64,000 nucleotides of DNA from Bin5 sp963662575 (GCA_963662575.1 OY759723.1:2914001-2978000), one strand, 5' to 3'; shown: positions 53,216-62,130, counted from the first letter of the stretch. The notes: a model not told the origin generated them from the sequence alone. Program-made: numbers and translations.

Positions 53216-54085
53216 GGCTGTGATGGGGGCCTCCTCAGCGCTGGCGGGTCCGTTGAACCGCTCATGTGTGTTGTACAAGAGTTGTGCAATCTCTGAAATG
53301 GTGGGGCGTATTTGGTCGTCTCATGTCGGGTCAAGTCGGGTCACGTAGGTATAAGTCGGGCCAGAGCGGGCGATATTTTTTTTCTGGCAATTGTTGTCGT
53401 TACGCTTTTGCATCGATTTTTCCGTTTCCGGCGTCGATTCCTGGTTCTGGCAGCCTCTCCACGACACTCATCCACGACTTTCACAGACGCCGGACTCAGG
53501 TCGGTCCGCTGGCGGTTGGGGGGCAGGGTGTCGTGTCCGGACGCTTGAGGTCGGTTTAAGCCGGGCAGAAGCGGGGAGTTTTCCTAAATGTGGACTTTTG
53601 CGCTTGGCTTCGGGCACGTTCCCTCGCTGTCTCTGTTGGGCTATGGGTAGACAGATTATACGCAGTTTACAGTCTTGCAAGGGTCCTCCCTCGCCTTCAG
53701 AATCCCAGCCAGTGGGAGTCATGGGTTCATGATGACGATACGCTCTCAGCAGTGCCTATTCGTATTTCGGTTCAGGGCTATTATATCACGGTTTTTGATG
53801 CAATTGCCCTGAGATATTCGGGTGCATCCCAGATTTTTGGACAGCCGCTGTCTGAATCAGGAATGGTCAGTTATTCATTTTATGTGACCCCACCCGTACA
53901 AGAAACTTAGATTGGGGATTGGACGGGACTGTTGTAGCACGACTTTCATGCCACCAGCCCCCTCTTCAGTGCCATGCTTGAGCAACCCTTGGCCGCTGGC
54001 GCCATTCAGGCTTGCTTCGAAACGTCGTTAGTTGGCGCAGGCACACTGTCGGACAGGCGTACCGCTGCGAAGAAGGCGCAGCGGT
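53216..54085. other. gene-poor region
   Basis: I see no convincing gene here. Short phrases built on GTCGGGTCA-type units recur at 53325-53350. A plus-strand frame at 53590-53910 lacks a ribosome-binding site and family resemblance. Base composition shifts to a mosaic of AT-rich and GC-rich blocks, typical of decayed DNA. Confidence 0.5.
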
Positions 54086-54204
54086 GGGTGAGGCATGTTT
54101 TTGGGCGGGGGCGTTGCGGGGGCGGAGCCCCTGCACAAGGGAGGGCCGAAGGCCCGACCGCCAAGAACTGCAGTGATCAGTGGTCAGTGGTTAGTGGTCA
54201 GTGA
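54086..54204 (+). repeat. dispersed structured repeat, copy B with tail
   Basis: The copy reads GGTGAGGCATG, GGGGGCGTTGCGGGGGC, GGAGCCCCTGCACAAGGGA, then hairpin GGGCCgaaGGCCC and GACCGCC. A tail of heptamer-like units (TCAGTGG/TTAGTGG) follows at 54174-54204. It lies about 290 bases upstream of the JAMM gene. Confidence 0.8.
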
Positions 54205-54490
54205 GAAACGCTTTCGCTGGCCTCATACAGGATCGCAGATTGAGTGTGGCTGAGGCGTTGCGGATTTTCTGGGCCGGCGAAATAGGGCGCTACGAGTCGA
54301 CACAATAATTTGGGATGCACCCGAGATATTCGGCAGTCTTGCCGAACATGTGACGGACGGACCAGCTACTGTTGTAGTCCAGGCCAAGGCTCCCTGGGTT
54401 TGGCGAATTGGCTAGGGTTGATTGTACAATTTCGGGACGCCGCCAATGGCAATGACCAGTGACCGCGGCTAAATCTCTCAGGAGCAGGAA

Positions 54491-55102
54491 ATGAGCGCCC
54501 TTCATCTGGCCCGCACAGTTTACGATGGCATCGTCGCCCACGCCCGCGAAGGGAAACCGGAGGAGATCTGCGGGATTCTGCGGGGCCGCGGCGGGCGGGC
54601 GACACAGCTCTACCGCGCCCGCAATCTGGCGGCAGACAAGGTCGACAACTATGACGTCGACCCGCAGACGCTTCTGAAACAGTTCGAGTTTGAGGAGGCT
54701 GGCGACGAAATGGTAGCTATCTACCATTCACATCCTGTCTCGGTCGCCTACCCTTCCGCCACCGACGCCTGGAATGCCCATTACCCTGAGACATACTACC
54801 TTATTTGTTCACTGGAGTTCGATCAGGCGCCGGCGCTGCGCGCATTCCGCATGGAGCCCCATTGGCCCGATGCCGACATCGAAGCCGTGCGGAATGCGGT
54901 TCCATTCGATGAGGTGCGGCCCGGCCTTTTTGGCTTCTACATGGCGACTAACGCCCCTGTACCGGAGCCGATGGTTGCTATTCTCGCTGCCTTGGAAATG
55001 CCTCTCTATGTCGTTTTCGACGTTGACGAATCCGGGGCAATCGACGAGTTTCGGGTAGTCAACGTGCGAGAATTCCCTGTGCAGGTGCTGGATAACCTGT
55101 AA
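54491..55102 (+). CDS. JAMM/Mov34-family (M67) metalloprotease
   Basis: A 203-residue zinc isopeptidase. The motif is Glu24/25 in PEEICGIL, then His79 and His81 in YHSHP, Ser89 and Asp92, the exact JAMM spacing. Bacterial relatives (Mec, QbsD, HcyD types) trim the C-terminal tail of MoaD/ThiS-like sulfur carriers or release the amino acid formed on them. The next genes encode such a carrier, its activating enzyme and a cysteine synthase, so this role fits here. The second half (about residues 110-195) is a divergent beta-rich domain. AGGAG lies well placed before the ATG. It is separated from the carrier gene by a 570-base region with its own promoter. Confidence 0.9.
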   Translation: MSALHLARTVYDGIVAHAREGKPEEICGILRGRGGRATQLYRARNLAADKVDNYDVDPQTLLKQFEFEEAGDEMVAIYHSHPVSVAYPSATDAWNAHYPETYYLICSLEFDQAPALRAFRMEPHWPDADIEAVRNAVPFDEVRPGLFGFYMATNAPVPEPMVAILAALEMPLYVVFDVDESGAIDEFRVVNVREFPVQVLDNL

Positions 55103-55263
55103 CGCCCTCGGCGTTTGGCCGAGGCCGCTTTCGTCCAGGCGCACACCTGGCTCCGACACAACAGATTCGAGAGGGCTGGGTATCCAGCTTGGACACAGTG
55201 CTGAACCAAGTGCCATCAGGACGCTCACAATGTCACTGGAATGCACGCCCGTCTGCGCCTAGT

Positions 55264-55292
55264 TTGACATCTGTCGCTACAAGAACTATAGT
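55264..55292 (+). promoter_or_regulatory. sigma70-type promoter of the carrier-moeB-cysM unit
   Basis: A perfect TTGACA (55264-55269) is followed after exactly 17 bases by TATAGT (55287-55292). The start would be near 55299, giving a 375-base untranslated leader before the carrier gene. Confidence 0.8.
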
Positions 55293-55298
55293 GACGGT

Positions 55299-55611
55299 TG
55301 CAAACAGAAATATCTAAGCATCGCAATCCTTATGCATATTCAAAGACAGGCAGCTTACCTGAAAACTTGCTCGTGTCCTTAGCGGGCGCCGCCAGCACGA
55401 GGCTGGTGGTTTCCCGCTGTCCAGAACAGGAGCGATGAGGGCGTTCGCTTGTCTTTGAACCCGCACTCGACGGACGTTTCCACGGCCGGAGTGACACCAG
55501 GCTATCGCAGTTGGAGTCAACATTTTCCGGCAAGCGCGCGGAACCGCGAAGCAGTGCCAAGATAGAAATCGAACGCCGGACTCATCGCACTGATGGCTCC
55601 GGCTTTTTTTT
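55299..55611 (+). ncRNA. structured leader RNA of unknown class
   Basis: This leader holds a strong two-part hairpin at 55381-55418 (AGCGGG/CCCGCT and an inner 8-bp stem). A smaller stem follows at 55431-55449 (AGCGA/TCGCT), then a GC-rich stem-loop with GGAACCGCG near 55540-55552, and an intrinsic terminator at its end. It lies in front of cysteine-related genes. I could not match it to SAM, cobalamin, TPP or a clear T-box. The GGAACCGCG phrase is T-box-like, but a Cys specifier and stem I were not found. Confidence 0.6.
55575..55611 (+). terminator. leader terminator before the sulfur carrier gene
   Basis: GCCGGA (55575-55580) pairs with TCCGGC (55598-55603) and is followed by eight T residues. 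It ends about 64 bases before the carrier ATG, so transcription of the whole unit must pass it. This is the layout of an attenuator. Confidence 0.8.
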
Positions 55612-55674
55612 ATGCTGGGCCGCCGCGGGACATGGCCCATCTGCACTGAATTTTCAATAAAGGAGAGCCGAAGA

Positions 55675-55953
55675 ATGGCAACTGTGTTTGTGCCGACCGC
55701 CTTGCGCCGCTTCACCGCCGGACAGTCGAAGGTGGAAGCGACCGGGTCGACTGTTGGCGAAGTGATCGGTCAGTTGGAAGGCAGCTACCCGGGCATCGGT
55801 GAGAGGCTTTTGGACGAAAACGGCAACGTGAAACGCTTTATCAATGTCTTCCGCAACGACGACGAGATTCGCACCCTGGACGGGCTGGGGACGACCGTCG
55901 GCGAAAGCGACAAGATCTCAATTGTGCCGGCGATGGCCGGCGGGAGCAGGTGA
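55675..55953 (+). CDS. MoaD/ThiS-type sulfur carrier protein, CysO-like
   Basis: A 92-residue ubiquitin-like carrier. It has VFVPTALRRFTAGQ, a GSTVGEVIGQLEGSYPG helix, FINVFRNDDEIRTLDG and the ending ISIVPAMAGG followed by Ser-Arg. After activation by a MoeB-like enzyme the Gly-Gly end becomes a thiocarboxylate that donates sulfur. Here two residues follow Gly90, so they must first be removed; the JAMM protease upstream is the obvious candidate. The start is ATG 55675, with AAAGGAGA ahead. Tightly linked genes moeB and cysM suggest cysteine synthesis, as for Mycobacterium CysO. A molybdopterin role cannot be excluded but no moa genes are here. Confidence 0.9.
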   Translation: MATVFVPTALRRFTAGQSKVEATGSTVGEVIGQLEGSYPGIGERLLDENGNVKRFINVFRNDDEIRTLDGLGTTVGESDKISIVPAMAGGSR

Positions 55954-55956
55954 ACT

Positions 55957-57228
55957 ATGGCGCGACTCAACCGAGATCAACTGCTGCAGTTGGCACGGAG
56001 CGAGGTCCAGGAGATCACGGTCAACGAGATGAAGAACCGGGTCGACGGCGGCGCTGAGATGACACTTATCGACATTCGTGAGCGCGATGAATGGGTTCAG
56101 GGACATATTCCCGACGCGTCATTCTTGCCGCGCGGTCACCTGGAGTTGCAGATCGAGCAGCATCAGCCTGACCGCTCGCAGCCCGTGGTGATCTACTGTG
56201 CCGGCGGCGTGCGCTCGTTGCTGGCCGCACGCAATGTGCAGGAAATGGGCTATTCCGATGTCTACTCGCTCAACGGTGGATTCGGCGGCTGGAAGAACGC
56301 GGGGCTGCCCTTCAAGGTGCCCACCGTGCTGTCCGACGAGCAGGGCATTCGCTACAGCCGCCACACGATTCTGGACGATATTGGCGAAGAGGGGCAGATC
56401 AAACTCCTTGACAGCAAGGTCCTTCTGATTGGCGCCGGTGGGCTTGGCAGCCCGGCCGCCATCTATCTGGCCGCTGCCGGTGTCGGGCAACTGGGGATCA
56501 TAGACTTCGATGAGGTCGACGTCTCCAACCTGCAACGCCAGGTGCTCCACGGTGAAAGCGACGTCGGCCGTCCCAAGGTCGAATCGGCCCGCGACCGTAT
56601 CGCCGAAATCAATCCCGATGTCAACGTGGTGGGCTATCGCGAACCGATCACCAGCCATAACGCCTTCGATATCATGCGCGGCTACGATGTCGTCATCAAC
56701 GGCTCGGACAACTTCCCCACTCGCTATCTGGTGAATGACGCCTGCCAGATGCTCGGCATCCCACTCGTGGACGCCAGCATCTTCATGTTTGAGGGCCAGG
56801 TAACAGTCTACCTACCCGAACAGGCCGACGCGGACAGCCCCTGCTATCGCTGCCTCTATCCGGACCCGCCGCCACCCGGCGAAGTTCCCAGTTGCGCGGA
56901 AGCGGGTGTGTTGGGCGTGCTGCCCGGCATCGTCGGCTCGGTCCAGGCGATCGAGGCGATCAAACTGATCGTCGGCATTGGCGAGCCGCTATCCGGTCGG
57001 TTGCTCATGATCGATACGCTCGACATGACCTTCCGTACGCTCACAGTGAGCCGCTCCGTCGATTGCCCGGTCTGCGGCGATGACCCGTCCGTGATCGAGT
57101 TGATCGATTATGAGCAGTTCTGCGGCATGCCCAGCTTCGACGAGCATGCGACAGAAAACGTAGCTGAGGCCTTTGCGGAAACGGTCGCGGCTAATGGGGC
57201 CGGCCAGCCGGAGCTTGCAAAGGCTTAG
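55957..57228 (+). CDS. moeB: rhodanese-MoeB/ThiF fusion, sulfur carrier adenylyltransferase
   Basis: A 423-residue fusion. Residues about 15-115 are a rhodanese domain (LIDIRERDEW, active-site Cys81 in IYCAGGVRS). Residues about 130-370 are the E1-like adenylyltransferase with RYSRHTILDDIGEEGQ, the nucleotide loop GAGGLGSPAA, NLQRQVLH, the NGSDNFPTRY segment, zinc ligands CYRC and CPVC, and a PGIVGSVQAIEAIK helix. It would adenylate the carrier and supply sulfur from the rhodanese persulfide. The order rhodanese-first is the reverse of the common MoeB-then-rhodanese arrangement. The gene starts four bases after the carrier stop. The last 50 residues are variable. Confidence 0.93.
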   Translation: MARLNRDQLLQLARSEVQEITVNEMKNRVDGGAEMTLIDIRERDEWVQGHIPDASFLPRGHLELQIEQHQPDRSQPVVIYCAGGVRSLLAARNVQEMGYSDVYSLNGGFGGWKNAGLPFKVPTVLSDEQGIRYSRHTILDDIGEEGQIKLLDSKVLLIGAGGLGSPAAIYLAAAGVGQLGIIDFDEVDVSNLQRQVLHGESDVGRPKVESARDRIAEINPDVNVVGYREPITSHNAFDIMRGYDVVINGSDNFPTRYLVNDACQMLGIPLVDASIFMFEGQVTVYLPEQADADSPCYRCLYPDPPPPGEVPSCAEAGVLGVLPGIVGSVQAIEAIKLIVGIGEPLSGRLLMIDTLDMTFRTLTVSRSVDCPVCGDDPSVIELIDYEQFCGMPSFDEHATENVAEAFAETVAANGAGQPELAKA

Positions 57229-57241
57229 AACGAGAAATGCG

Positions 57242-57270
57242 CAGTGGATGGTGCAGTGCACCATCCACTG
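57242..57270 (+). promoter_or_regulatory. 29-base perfect palindrome ahead of cysM
   Basis: Fourteen-base arms CAGTGGATGGTGCA and TGCACCATCCACTG surround a single G. It lies between the moeB stop and the cysM ATG. It could be an operator for a dimeric regulator or a very stable RNA hairpin. Confidence 0.65.
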
Positions 57271-57285
57271 TAAATTGAGTCGCCT

Positions 57286-58251
57286 ATGATTGCCCAGACC
57301 CTCACGCCGATTTCGATAGGGAGCCTCTCGTCAGAGAGTGCGATCTCTGTGCTCGAAGATATCGGCAACACGCCTCTGCTCGATCTGACAGAGTTTGCCC
57401 GCAGTTACGGCGCGCCGCAAGATGTGCAGTTGTACGCCAAAGCGGAGTGGGCAAATCCCGGCGGGTCGGTGAAAGCGCGTGCGGCCCTGAAGATCGTGGA
57501 GGAGGCCGAAGCGGACGGCAGGTTGGGCGCCGGCCAGACGCTTATCGACAGCAGCAGCGGCAATACCGCCATCGCCTACGCGCTGGTCGGCGCTGTAAAA
57601 GGGTTCCCCGTCCATCTTGTAATGCCCAAAAATGTCAGCCGCGAACGCAAAGCGCTGGTTAAGGCCTATGGCGCCACTCTCATTGAATCGGATCCGCTCG
57701 AAGGTTCGGACGGTGCCATCCGCCTTGTGCGTGAGATCGTCGCCGCCGACCCGCATCGCTACTTTTACGCCGATCAGTACAACAACGATGCCAACTGGCG
57801 CGCCCATTACGAGGGTACCGGCCCCGAAATCTGGCAGCAGACACAGGGCCGCGTAACGCACTTCGTGGCCGGGTTGGGCACGACCGGGACCTTTATCGGC
57901 GCAGGGCGATTCTTGCGCGAACAGAGTCCGGCCGCGCAACTGGTGGCCGTGCAGCCCGAAGACGAGCTCTCGGTGATTGAAGGGCTGAAGTACCTGCCGA
58001 CGGCCATCACACCGGGCATCTATGCACCTTCAATGGTCGACCGTCACATGACCGTTTCCGCCGAGACAGCTTGGGACGTTACCCAGGCGCTGGCGCGTGC
58101 GGCCGGGCTGTTTGTCGGCTTCAGCAGCGGCGCCGCTGTCGCAGCTGCTGTGCAAGTAGCGAAAGAACTTCCCGAAAGTTCCGACGGCGTCGTCGTCACC
58201 CTCCTGCCCGACGACGGCAGCAAATACGTGAGCCTGGGTCTCTTCGACTGA
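57286..58251 (+). CDS. cysM: PLP-dependent cysteine synthase, CysM-like
   Basis: A 321-residue fold-type II PLP enzyme. The PLP lysine is Lys63 in NPGGSVKARAAL, and the substrate loop SSSGNTAIAYA and the phosphate-binding GLGTTGTFIGAGRFLRE are present. It lacks the longer C-terminal regulatory region of cystathionine beta-synthase. In the mycobacterial CysM type the sulfur donor is a carrier-protein thiocarboxylate, which the upstream genes would provide. Use of free sulfide cannot be ruled out. It is followed by the convergent exporter genes after 54 bases. Confidence 0.93.
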   Translation: MIAQTLTPISIGSLSSESAISVLEDIGNTPLLDLTEFARSYGAPQDVQLYAKAEWANPGGSVKARAALKIVEEAEADGRLGAGQTLIDSSSGNTAIAYALVGAVKGFPVHLVMPKNVSRERKALVKAYGATLIESDPLEGSDGAIRLVREIVAADPHRYFYADQYNNDANWRAHYEGTGPEIWQQTQGRVTHFVAGLGTTGTFIGAGRFLREQSPAAQLVAVQPEDELSVIEGLKYLPTAITPGIYAPSMVDRHMTVSAETAWDVTQALARAAGLFVGFSSGAAVAAAVQVAKELPESSDGVVVTLLPDDGSKYVSLGLFD

Positions 58252-58305
58252 ATCCCACAGACTATCCATAGCGGCTACTCCTCTCCGCTTGCCATCGTAT
58301 GCCCC

Positions 58306-60906
58306 TCACTCCATACGCAGCGCGTCTGCCGGGTCGGTCCTGCTCATGCGCCAGGCCGGATAGAGACCTGCCAGCAGCGCGGCAGCCAGAGCAACCACAA
58401 ACGCCTGCGCAAATTCCCCTACCTGGAGCTGCATCGACAAAGTCCAGCCGAAAGAGCGCAGGTTGATGATATAGATGAGGATCAGGGCCAGGATGAAGCC
58501 GGTCGGCATCGCGACCAACCCGGCGCTGGTTCCCAGCAATCCCGTCTCAAGCAGCGTGACTGCCCATAGCTGCCGCCGCGTCATGCCGCTCGCGCGCAGA
58601 ACGCCAATCTCCCTGGCCCGCTCCAGTTGCAAGCTCATCAGCGTGCTGAGAATGCCCACAAATGCCACCAAGGTTGCCAGCAGCCGCAGTGCCACCGTTA
58701 TGGCGAACGTGCGATCGAACACCTCCAGTGCAGTGCGCCGGACCCCTCGATTGGAGCTAATCAACAGTTCCGCCCTGCCTGCGAAAGCCCGCCGCAGCGC
58801 GTTGACCGTCTCGTCTACGTCGACGCCCGGCTCGACAAAGAGCGCGACCGCCGACAGCGCGTCATCACTCCAGTATCGCCGGTAGTTGCTGTCGGCCATC
58901 AGCAGGGTGGGTTGCACGTCGAAGTCGAAGGTAACGCCGACGATGGGGAAACTCCGCTCGCCGGCATCGGTCAGGAGTCGCAGTGTATCTCCCAGTCGCA
59001 GCTCGAAGCGGTTCGCCATCGTCTCGTTTACGACGACGCCGCCGGCTTCGACGGCAGCCCAGGTGGCCTCCGCGTCACCGACCGATTCCCGGTAGCGGCG
59101 GTCTTCTCCGGCCAGGTCCTGCAGTACTGCCGCCAACTGCACCGTGGTTTCTGTCCCGTCCGGCAAAGTGGCAGCTGCCTCCACTTCGCGGCTGGTCGAG
59201 TAGCCGGCGACGGCGGGGAAGGTCCTTAGTTCATCCAGCAAAGCCGGATCTAACACGGCGTTGCTGCGATTCGGCCCCAGTGCCGGCGCGGAGATGAATA
59301 TATCTGCCTGCAGGATCTCGTCCAGCCACTGCTCAACCGTCAGCCGGAAGGAGACGATCATCACGCCCACGCCGATGATCACACTGACGGCGACCATGAG
59401 GGCGGCGATCGCGGCCGACGTGCGCGAGAGCGAGCGCACGATGTTGCGCGGGGCCATACGGGTGAGGATGCCCAGTCGGCGGCTGAGCAGTCGATGCAAG
59501 CCGTCCATCAGCAGCAGCGTGAGCGCCGGTGTGACCAGCGCGGCGCCGAGGATTACCGCGAACAGGCCGCCAAAAGCAACGACAAGATTCCATTCCGGAA
59601 TCAGCATGGCGGCGCCCACCAGGCCAAGCAAGAGGCCGGCTGCGGTCAACCTTGGCAGCGCCTGACGCGCCTTGCTCTCAATGCTGGAACGCTGGATTGC
59701 CCCGGCCGGCGGTACGCTCGTCGCCTCGAAGGCCGGCAATAGTGCCGCAATCATGGCGGCGCCGATGCCGCTTAGGGCGCCCTTTGCCAGTGTCCAGACA
59801 GGAACGTCGGCGCTGCGTACTGCCACCACGAAAAAGAGATCGTTGATGGTCTGGGTAACAGCCTGAACCGCGCCCCGGCCCATCAGCACGCCCAGTCCCA
59901 GCCCCAACGCGGTGCCAACAAGGCCCAGAAAGGCCGCCTCCGACAGAATCAAGACAAACAGTTCCCGCCTGGTCATGCCGAGCGCCCGCAGGATGCCGAG
60001 AACGGGCCGGCGTTGGACGACGCTGAAGGAAACCGTATTGTAGATGAGGAACATGCCGACAACCAGGGCGAGCAGGCTCAGCGCGGTCAAATTGAGCCGA
60101 AACGCGGCCGTCATCTCTTTCACCGTATCGGTACGGGCAGAGGGACGAACAACGCGGGCGCCTGCCGGCAGAATCTCCCTGATTTCGGCCAACTTCGCGT
60201 CGCCTTCGGCGCCTGCGGGCACGATAAGATCGATGCGGTCAATCCGGCCGACCCTGTCCAACAGCTCCTGCGCCGTACTGATGTCGACAATGAGCAAGCC
60301 GTCCAATGCACGCCTGCTCAATTCGTCCGAGGGGACCAGCAATCCGATAATTTTCAACATCTCCCGGCGCGCGCCCATGCGAATGGGTAGGGACTGCCCC
60401 GGCTGCAGGTCATAGCGCTCTGCTACCGACTGCCCGATCAGAACTGTATTTGGCTCAACAAGAAAAGGTGTGAGATAGCTGCCGAAGTCGTCAGCCGCCG
60501 CGGCATCGACCGATTGGCCGCCGCCCAGATAACTACGAAAAGGTGGCTCAGCAAAGGGGTCGATGCCGAGCAGGCGCATGGGTTGGGCGTCAAGCTGCGG
60601 CACGCTGACATAGCTTTCGACGACCGGGGCGCTGAGACGAAACGCCAACTCTCGGCGCAGACGGGCGTAGACGGCGGCATCCACACCGTCTGGACCACCG
60701 ACCACCTGGTGCGTTGCGCGGCCGGTGATCTGCTCGGTCCCGAGTGCAAATGCCCGGTTGGCCGACCCGTTGGCCAGATCGATCGCGACGATCATGGCGA
60801 CGCCGATGGCCACGCCGACGATCAGAAAGATGGACTGCAGGGGACGGCGCCAGCTGTGACGCCAGGCCAATCGCAGTAGTGGATGTCGCCAAAGAGTGCG
60901 TGTCAT
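58306..60906 (-). CDS. ABC transporter permease, FtsX/MacB-like
   Basis: An 866-residue permease of the FtsX-like duplicated type. A first span (FLIVGVAIGVAMIVAI) near residue 22 is followed by a large extracellular domain and a set of three spans around 265-390 (NLTALSLLALVVGMFLIYNTVSF and AAFLGLVGTALGLGLG). After two more spans comes a second extracytoplasmic domain, with a final set from about 725 to 860. LRALGMTRRELF and LRASGMTRRQLW are the two coupling helices. Such transporters export or extract lipids, peptides or lipoproteins. It overlaps its ATPase by 4 bases. Confidence 0.93.
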   Translation of the reverse strand: MTRTLWRHPLLRLAWRHSWRRPLQSIFLIVGVAIGVAMIVAIDLANGSANRAFALGTEQITGRATHQVVGGPDGVDAAVYARLRRELAFRLSAPVVESYVSVPQLDAQPMRLLGIDPFAEPPFRSYLGGGQSVDAAAADDFGSYLTPFLVEPNTVLIGQSVAERYDLQPGQSLPIRMGARREMLKIIGLLVPSDELSRRALDGLLIVDISTAQELLDRVGRIDRIDLIVPAGAEGDAKLAEIREILPAGARVVRPSARTDTVKEMTAAFRLNLTALSLLALVVGMFLIYNTVSFSVVQRRPVLGILRALGMTRRELFVLILSEAAFLGLVGTALGLGLGVLMGRGAVQAVTQTINDLFFVVAVRSADVPVWTLAKGALSGIGAAMIAALLPAFEATSVPPAGAIQRSSIESKARQALPRLTAAGLLLGLVGAAMLIPEWNLVVAFGGLFAVILGAALVTPALTLLLMDGLHRLLSRRLGILTRMAPRNIVRSLSRTSAAIAALMVAVSVIIGVGVMIVSFRLTVEQWLDEILQADIFISAPALGPNRSNAVLDPALLDELRTFPAVAGYSTSREVEAAATLPDGTETTVQLAAVLQDLAGEDRRYRESVGDAEATWAAVEAGGVVVNETMANRFELRLGDTLRLLTDAGERSFPIVGVTFDFDVQPTLLMADSNYRRYWSDDALSAVALFVEPGVDVDETVNALRRAFAGRAELLISSNRGVRRTALEVFDRTFAITVALRLLATLVAFVGILSTLMSLQLERAREIGVLRASGMTRRQLWAVTLLETGLLGTSAGLVAMPTGFILALILIYIINLRSFGWTLSMQLQVGEFAQAFVVALAAALLAGLYPAWRMSRTDPADALRME

Positions 60907-61718
60907 TGCTGCGTCGTCGCGGTATTTACATCGCGGCGCAGCAGGTCTGTTGCGTCTGACTTCGGCGGTGCACCCTGGACTGGGCTGAGGTGGGATACGA
61001 GCTGTCCCCGTTCCAGGAAATATACCGCATCGGCGAGGTCGGCAATATCCTGATCATGGGTAGCCATAATGAGAGTCTTCCCGGCATCGCGGCTCAACTC
61101 CAGCAGCAATTGCAGAATGGCCTCGCCCGTACCTTCGTCCAGGTTTCCCGTAGGCTCGTCCGCCAGCAGTAGGATAGGGTCATGGATTACGGCGCGGGCG
61201 ATGGCGACGCGCTGCTGCTCGCCCCCGCTGAGCCGGTCGGGGAAAGAGTCCAGCCGGTCCCCCAGGCCGACCCGATCCAGCAGGTTTTCGGCGCGGCGGT
61301 GGCCCCTTCGGTCCTGGCCCGCCAACTCGATCGGCAGGGCGACGTTTTCCAGGACTGTGAGCGTGGGGATCAGATTGAAGAACTGGAAGATGATGCCGAT
61401 ATTGCGGCGGCGGAAGAGCGTGCGCTGGTGTTCGTGCAAGGCGGTCAACTCAACTTCAAGGCCCTGCTCGCGGATCAATACCCGTCCCTGGGTAGGACGG
61501 TCGATGCCGGAGATGAGATTGAGGAGTGTGCTCTTGCCGCTGCCGGATTTTCCCAACAGACAGATGAACTGCCCGGTCCCAAATGAACCGTCGACGGTTT
61601 CCAGGACACGCATCTCCTGTCCCGCCTCGTAGTAGGACTTGCCCAGGGCGTCCAGACGTACGAGCGTCGGCGGCAATCCCGGAGCCGGCTGGTCTGTACT
61701 CGCTGTCTTGTTCATCAC
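60903..61718 (-). CDS. ABC transporter ATP-binding protein, LolD/MacB-like
   Basis: A 271-residue ATPase. Walker A is GKSGSGKST, the signature LSGGEQQRVAIARA, Walker B LLLADEPTGNLD and the switch His in MATHDQDIA. The ENVALPIELAGQ stretch is typical of the LolD/MacB/FtsE clade. It would power the adjacent permease. Its stop overlaps the permease start (ATGA-type), implying stoichiometric translation. An N-terminal extension of about 15 residues is unimportant. No periplasmic partner gene (MacA/HlyD type) is next to it in this window. Confidence 0.95.
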   Translation of the reverse strand: MMNKTASTDQPAPGLPPTLVRLDALGKSYYEAGQEMRVLETVDGSFGTGQFICLLGKSGSGKSTLLNLISGIDRPTQGRVLIREQGLEVELTALHEHQRTLFRRRNIGIIFQFFNLIPTLTVLENVALPIELAGQDRRGHRRAENLLDRVGLGDRLDSFPDRLSGGEQQRVAIARAVIHDPILLLADEPTGNLDEGTGEAILQLLLELSRDAGKTLIMATHDQDIADLADAVYFLERGQLVSHLSPVQGAPPKSDATDLLRRDVNTATTQQ

Positions 61719-62008
61719 TCGCTCACACTGCGGACTAAATTAATCGCCATTGATCTGTCCTTTCAGCCTATTTTATCAGTGTAGGGTATCGGGGCAGAAA
61801 ACATCTGTGGCAACAATGCCAATGTGTGCGGATAGCTGACCACCTTGTTGAAAACACAGCGTTTCGGCACCCCCTTTTTTGTAACTACTAAGCCACAGTA
61901 GTTGACCGGCCAGTCAACCTTGGAACCATTCAGGCTCTTTGTGACGTAACTGGTGTACAGCCGCCGCCATGCTCGCCAGCCGACACGTTGCTAAGAATGC
62001 ACACGGTC
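61719..62008. other. intergenic region before the repeat pair
   Basis: No gene is recognisable. The region is rather AT-rich and contains CGACACGTTGCTAAGAAT, which partly recurs in front of copy D at 62165, so the repeated unit begins earlier than the G-rich core. Confidence 0.4.
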
Positions 62009-62130
62009 GGTGAGGGATGGTTTTGTAGGGGGGCGTTGCGGGGGCGCAGCCCCTGCACAAGGGAGGGCCGAAGGCCCGACCGCCCGGAACTGCAGTGATC
62101 AGTGGTTAGTGGTCAGTGGTCAGTGGGCTG
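62009..62130 (+). repeat. dispersed structured repeat, copy C with tail
   Basis: The core (62028-62085) reads GGGGGGCGTTGCGGGGGCGC, AGCCCCTGCACAAGGGA, hairpin GGGCCgaaGGCCC, GACCGCCC. A tail of TTAGTGG/TCAGTGG units follows, as in copy B. GGTGAGGGATGG precedes it as in copy A and B. Confidence 0.85.

Noticed and set aside
53590..53910. Plus-strand frame of 106 codons in the gene-poor area
   Set aside because: No ribosome-binding site, no family resemblance and atypical composition.
55299..55611. Leader before the sulfur carrier considered as a Cys T-box
   Set aside because: Only GGAACCGCG resembles the T-box core; the conserved U of UGGN is a C here, and no stem I with a Cys specifier could be found.
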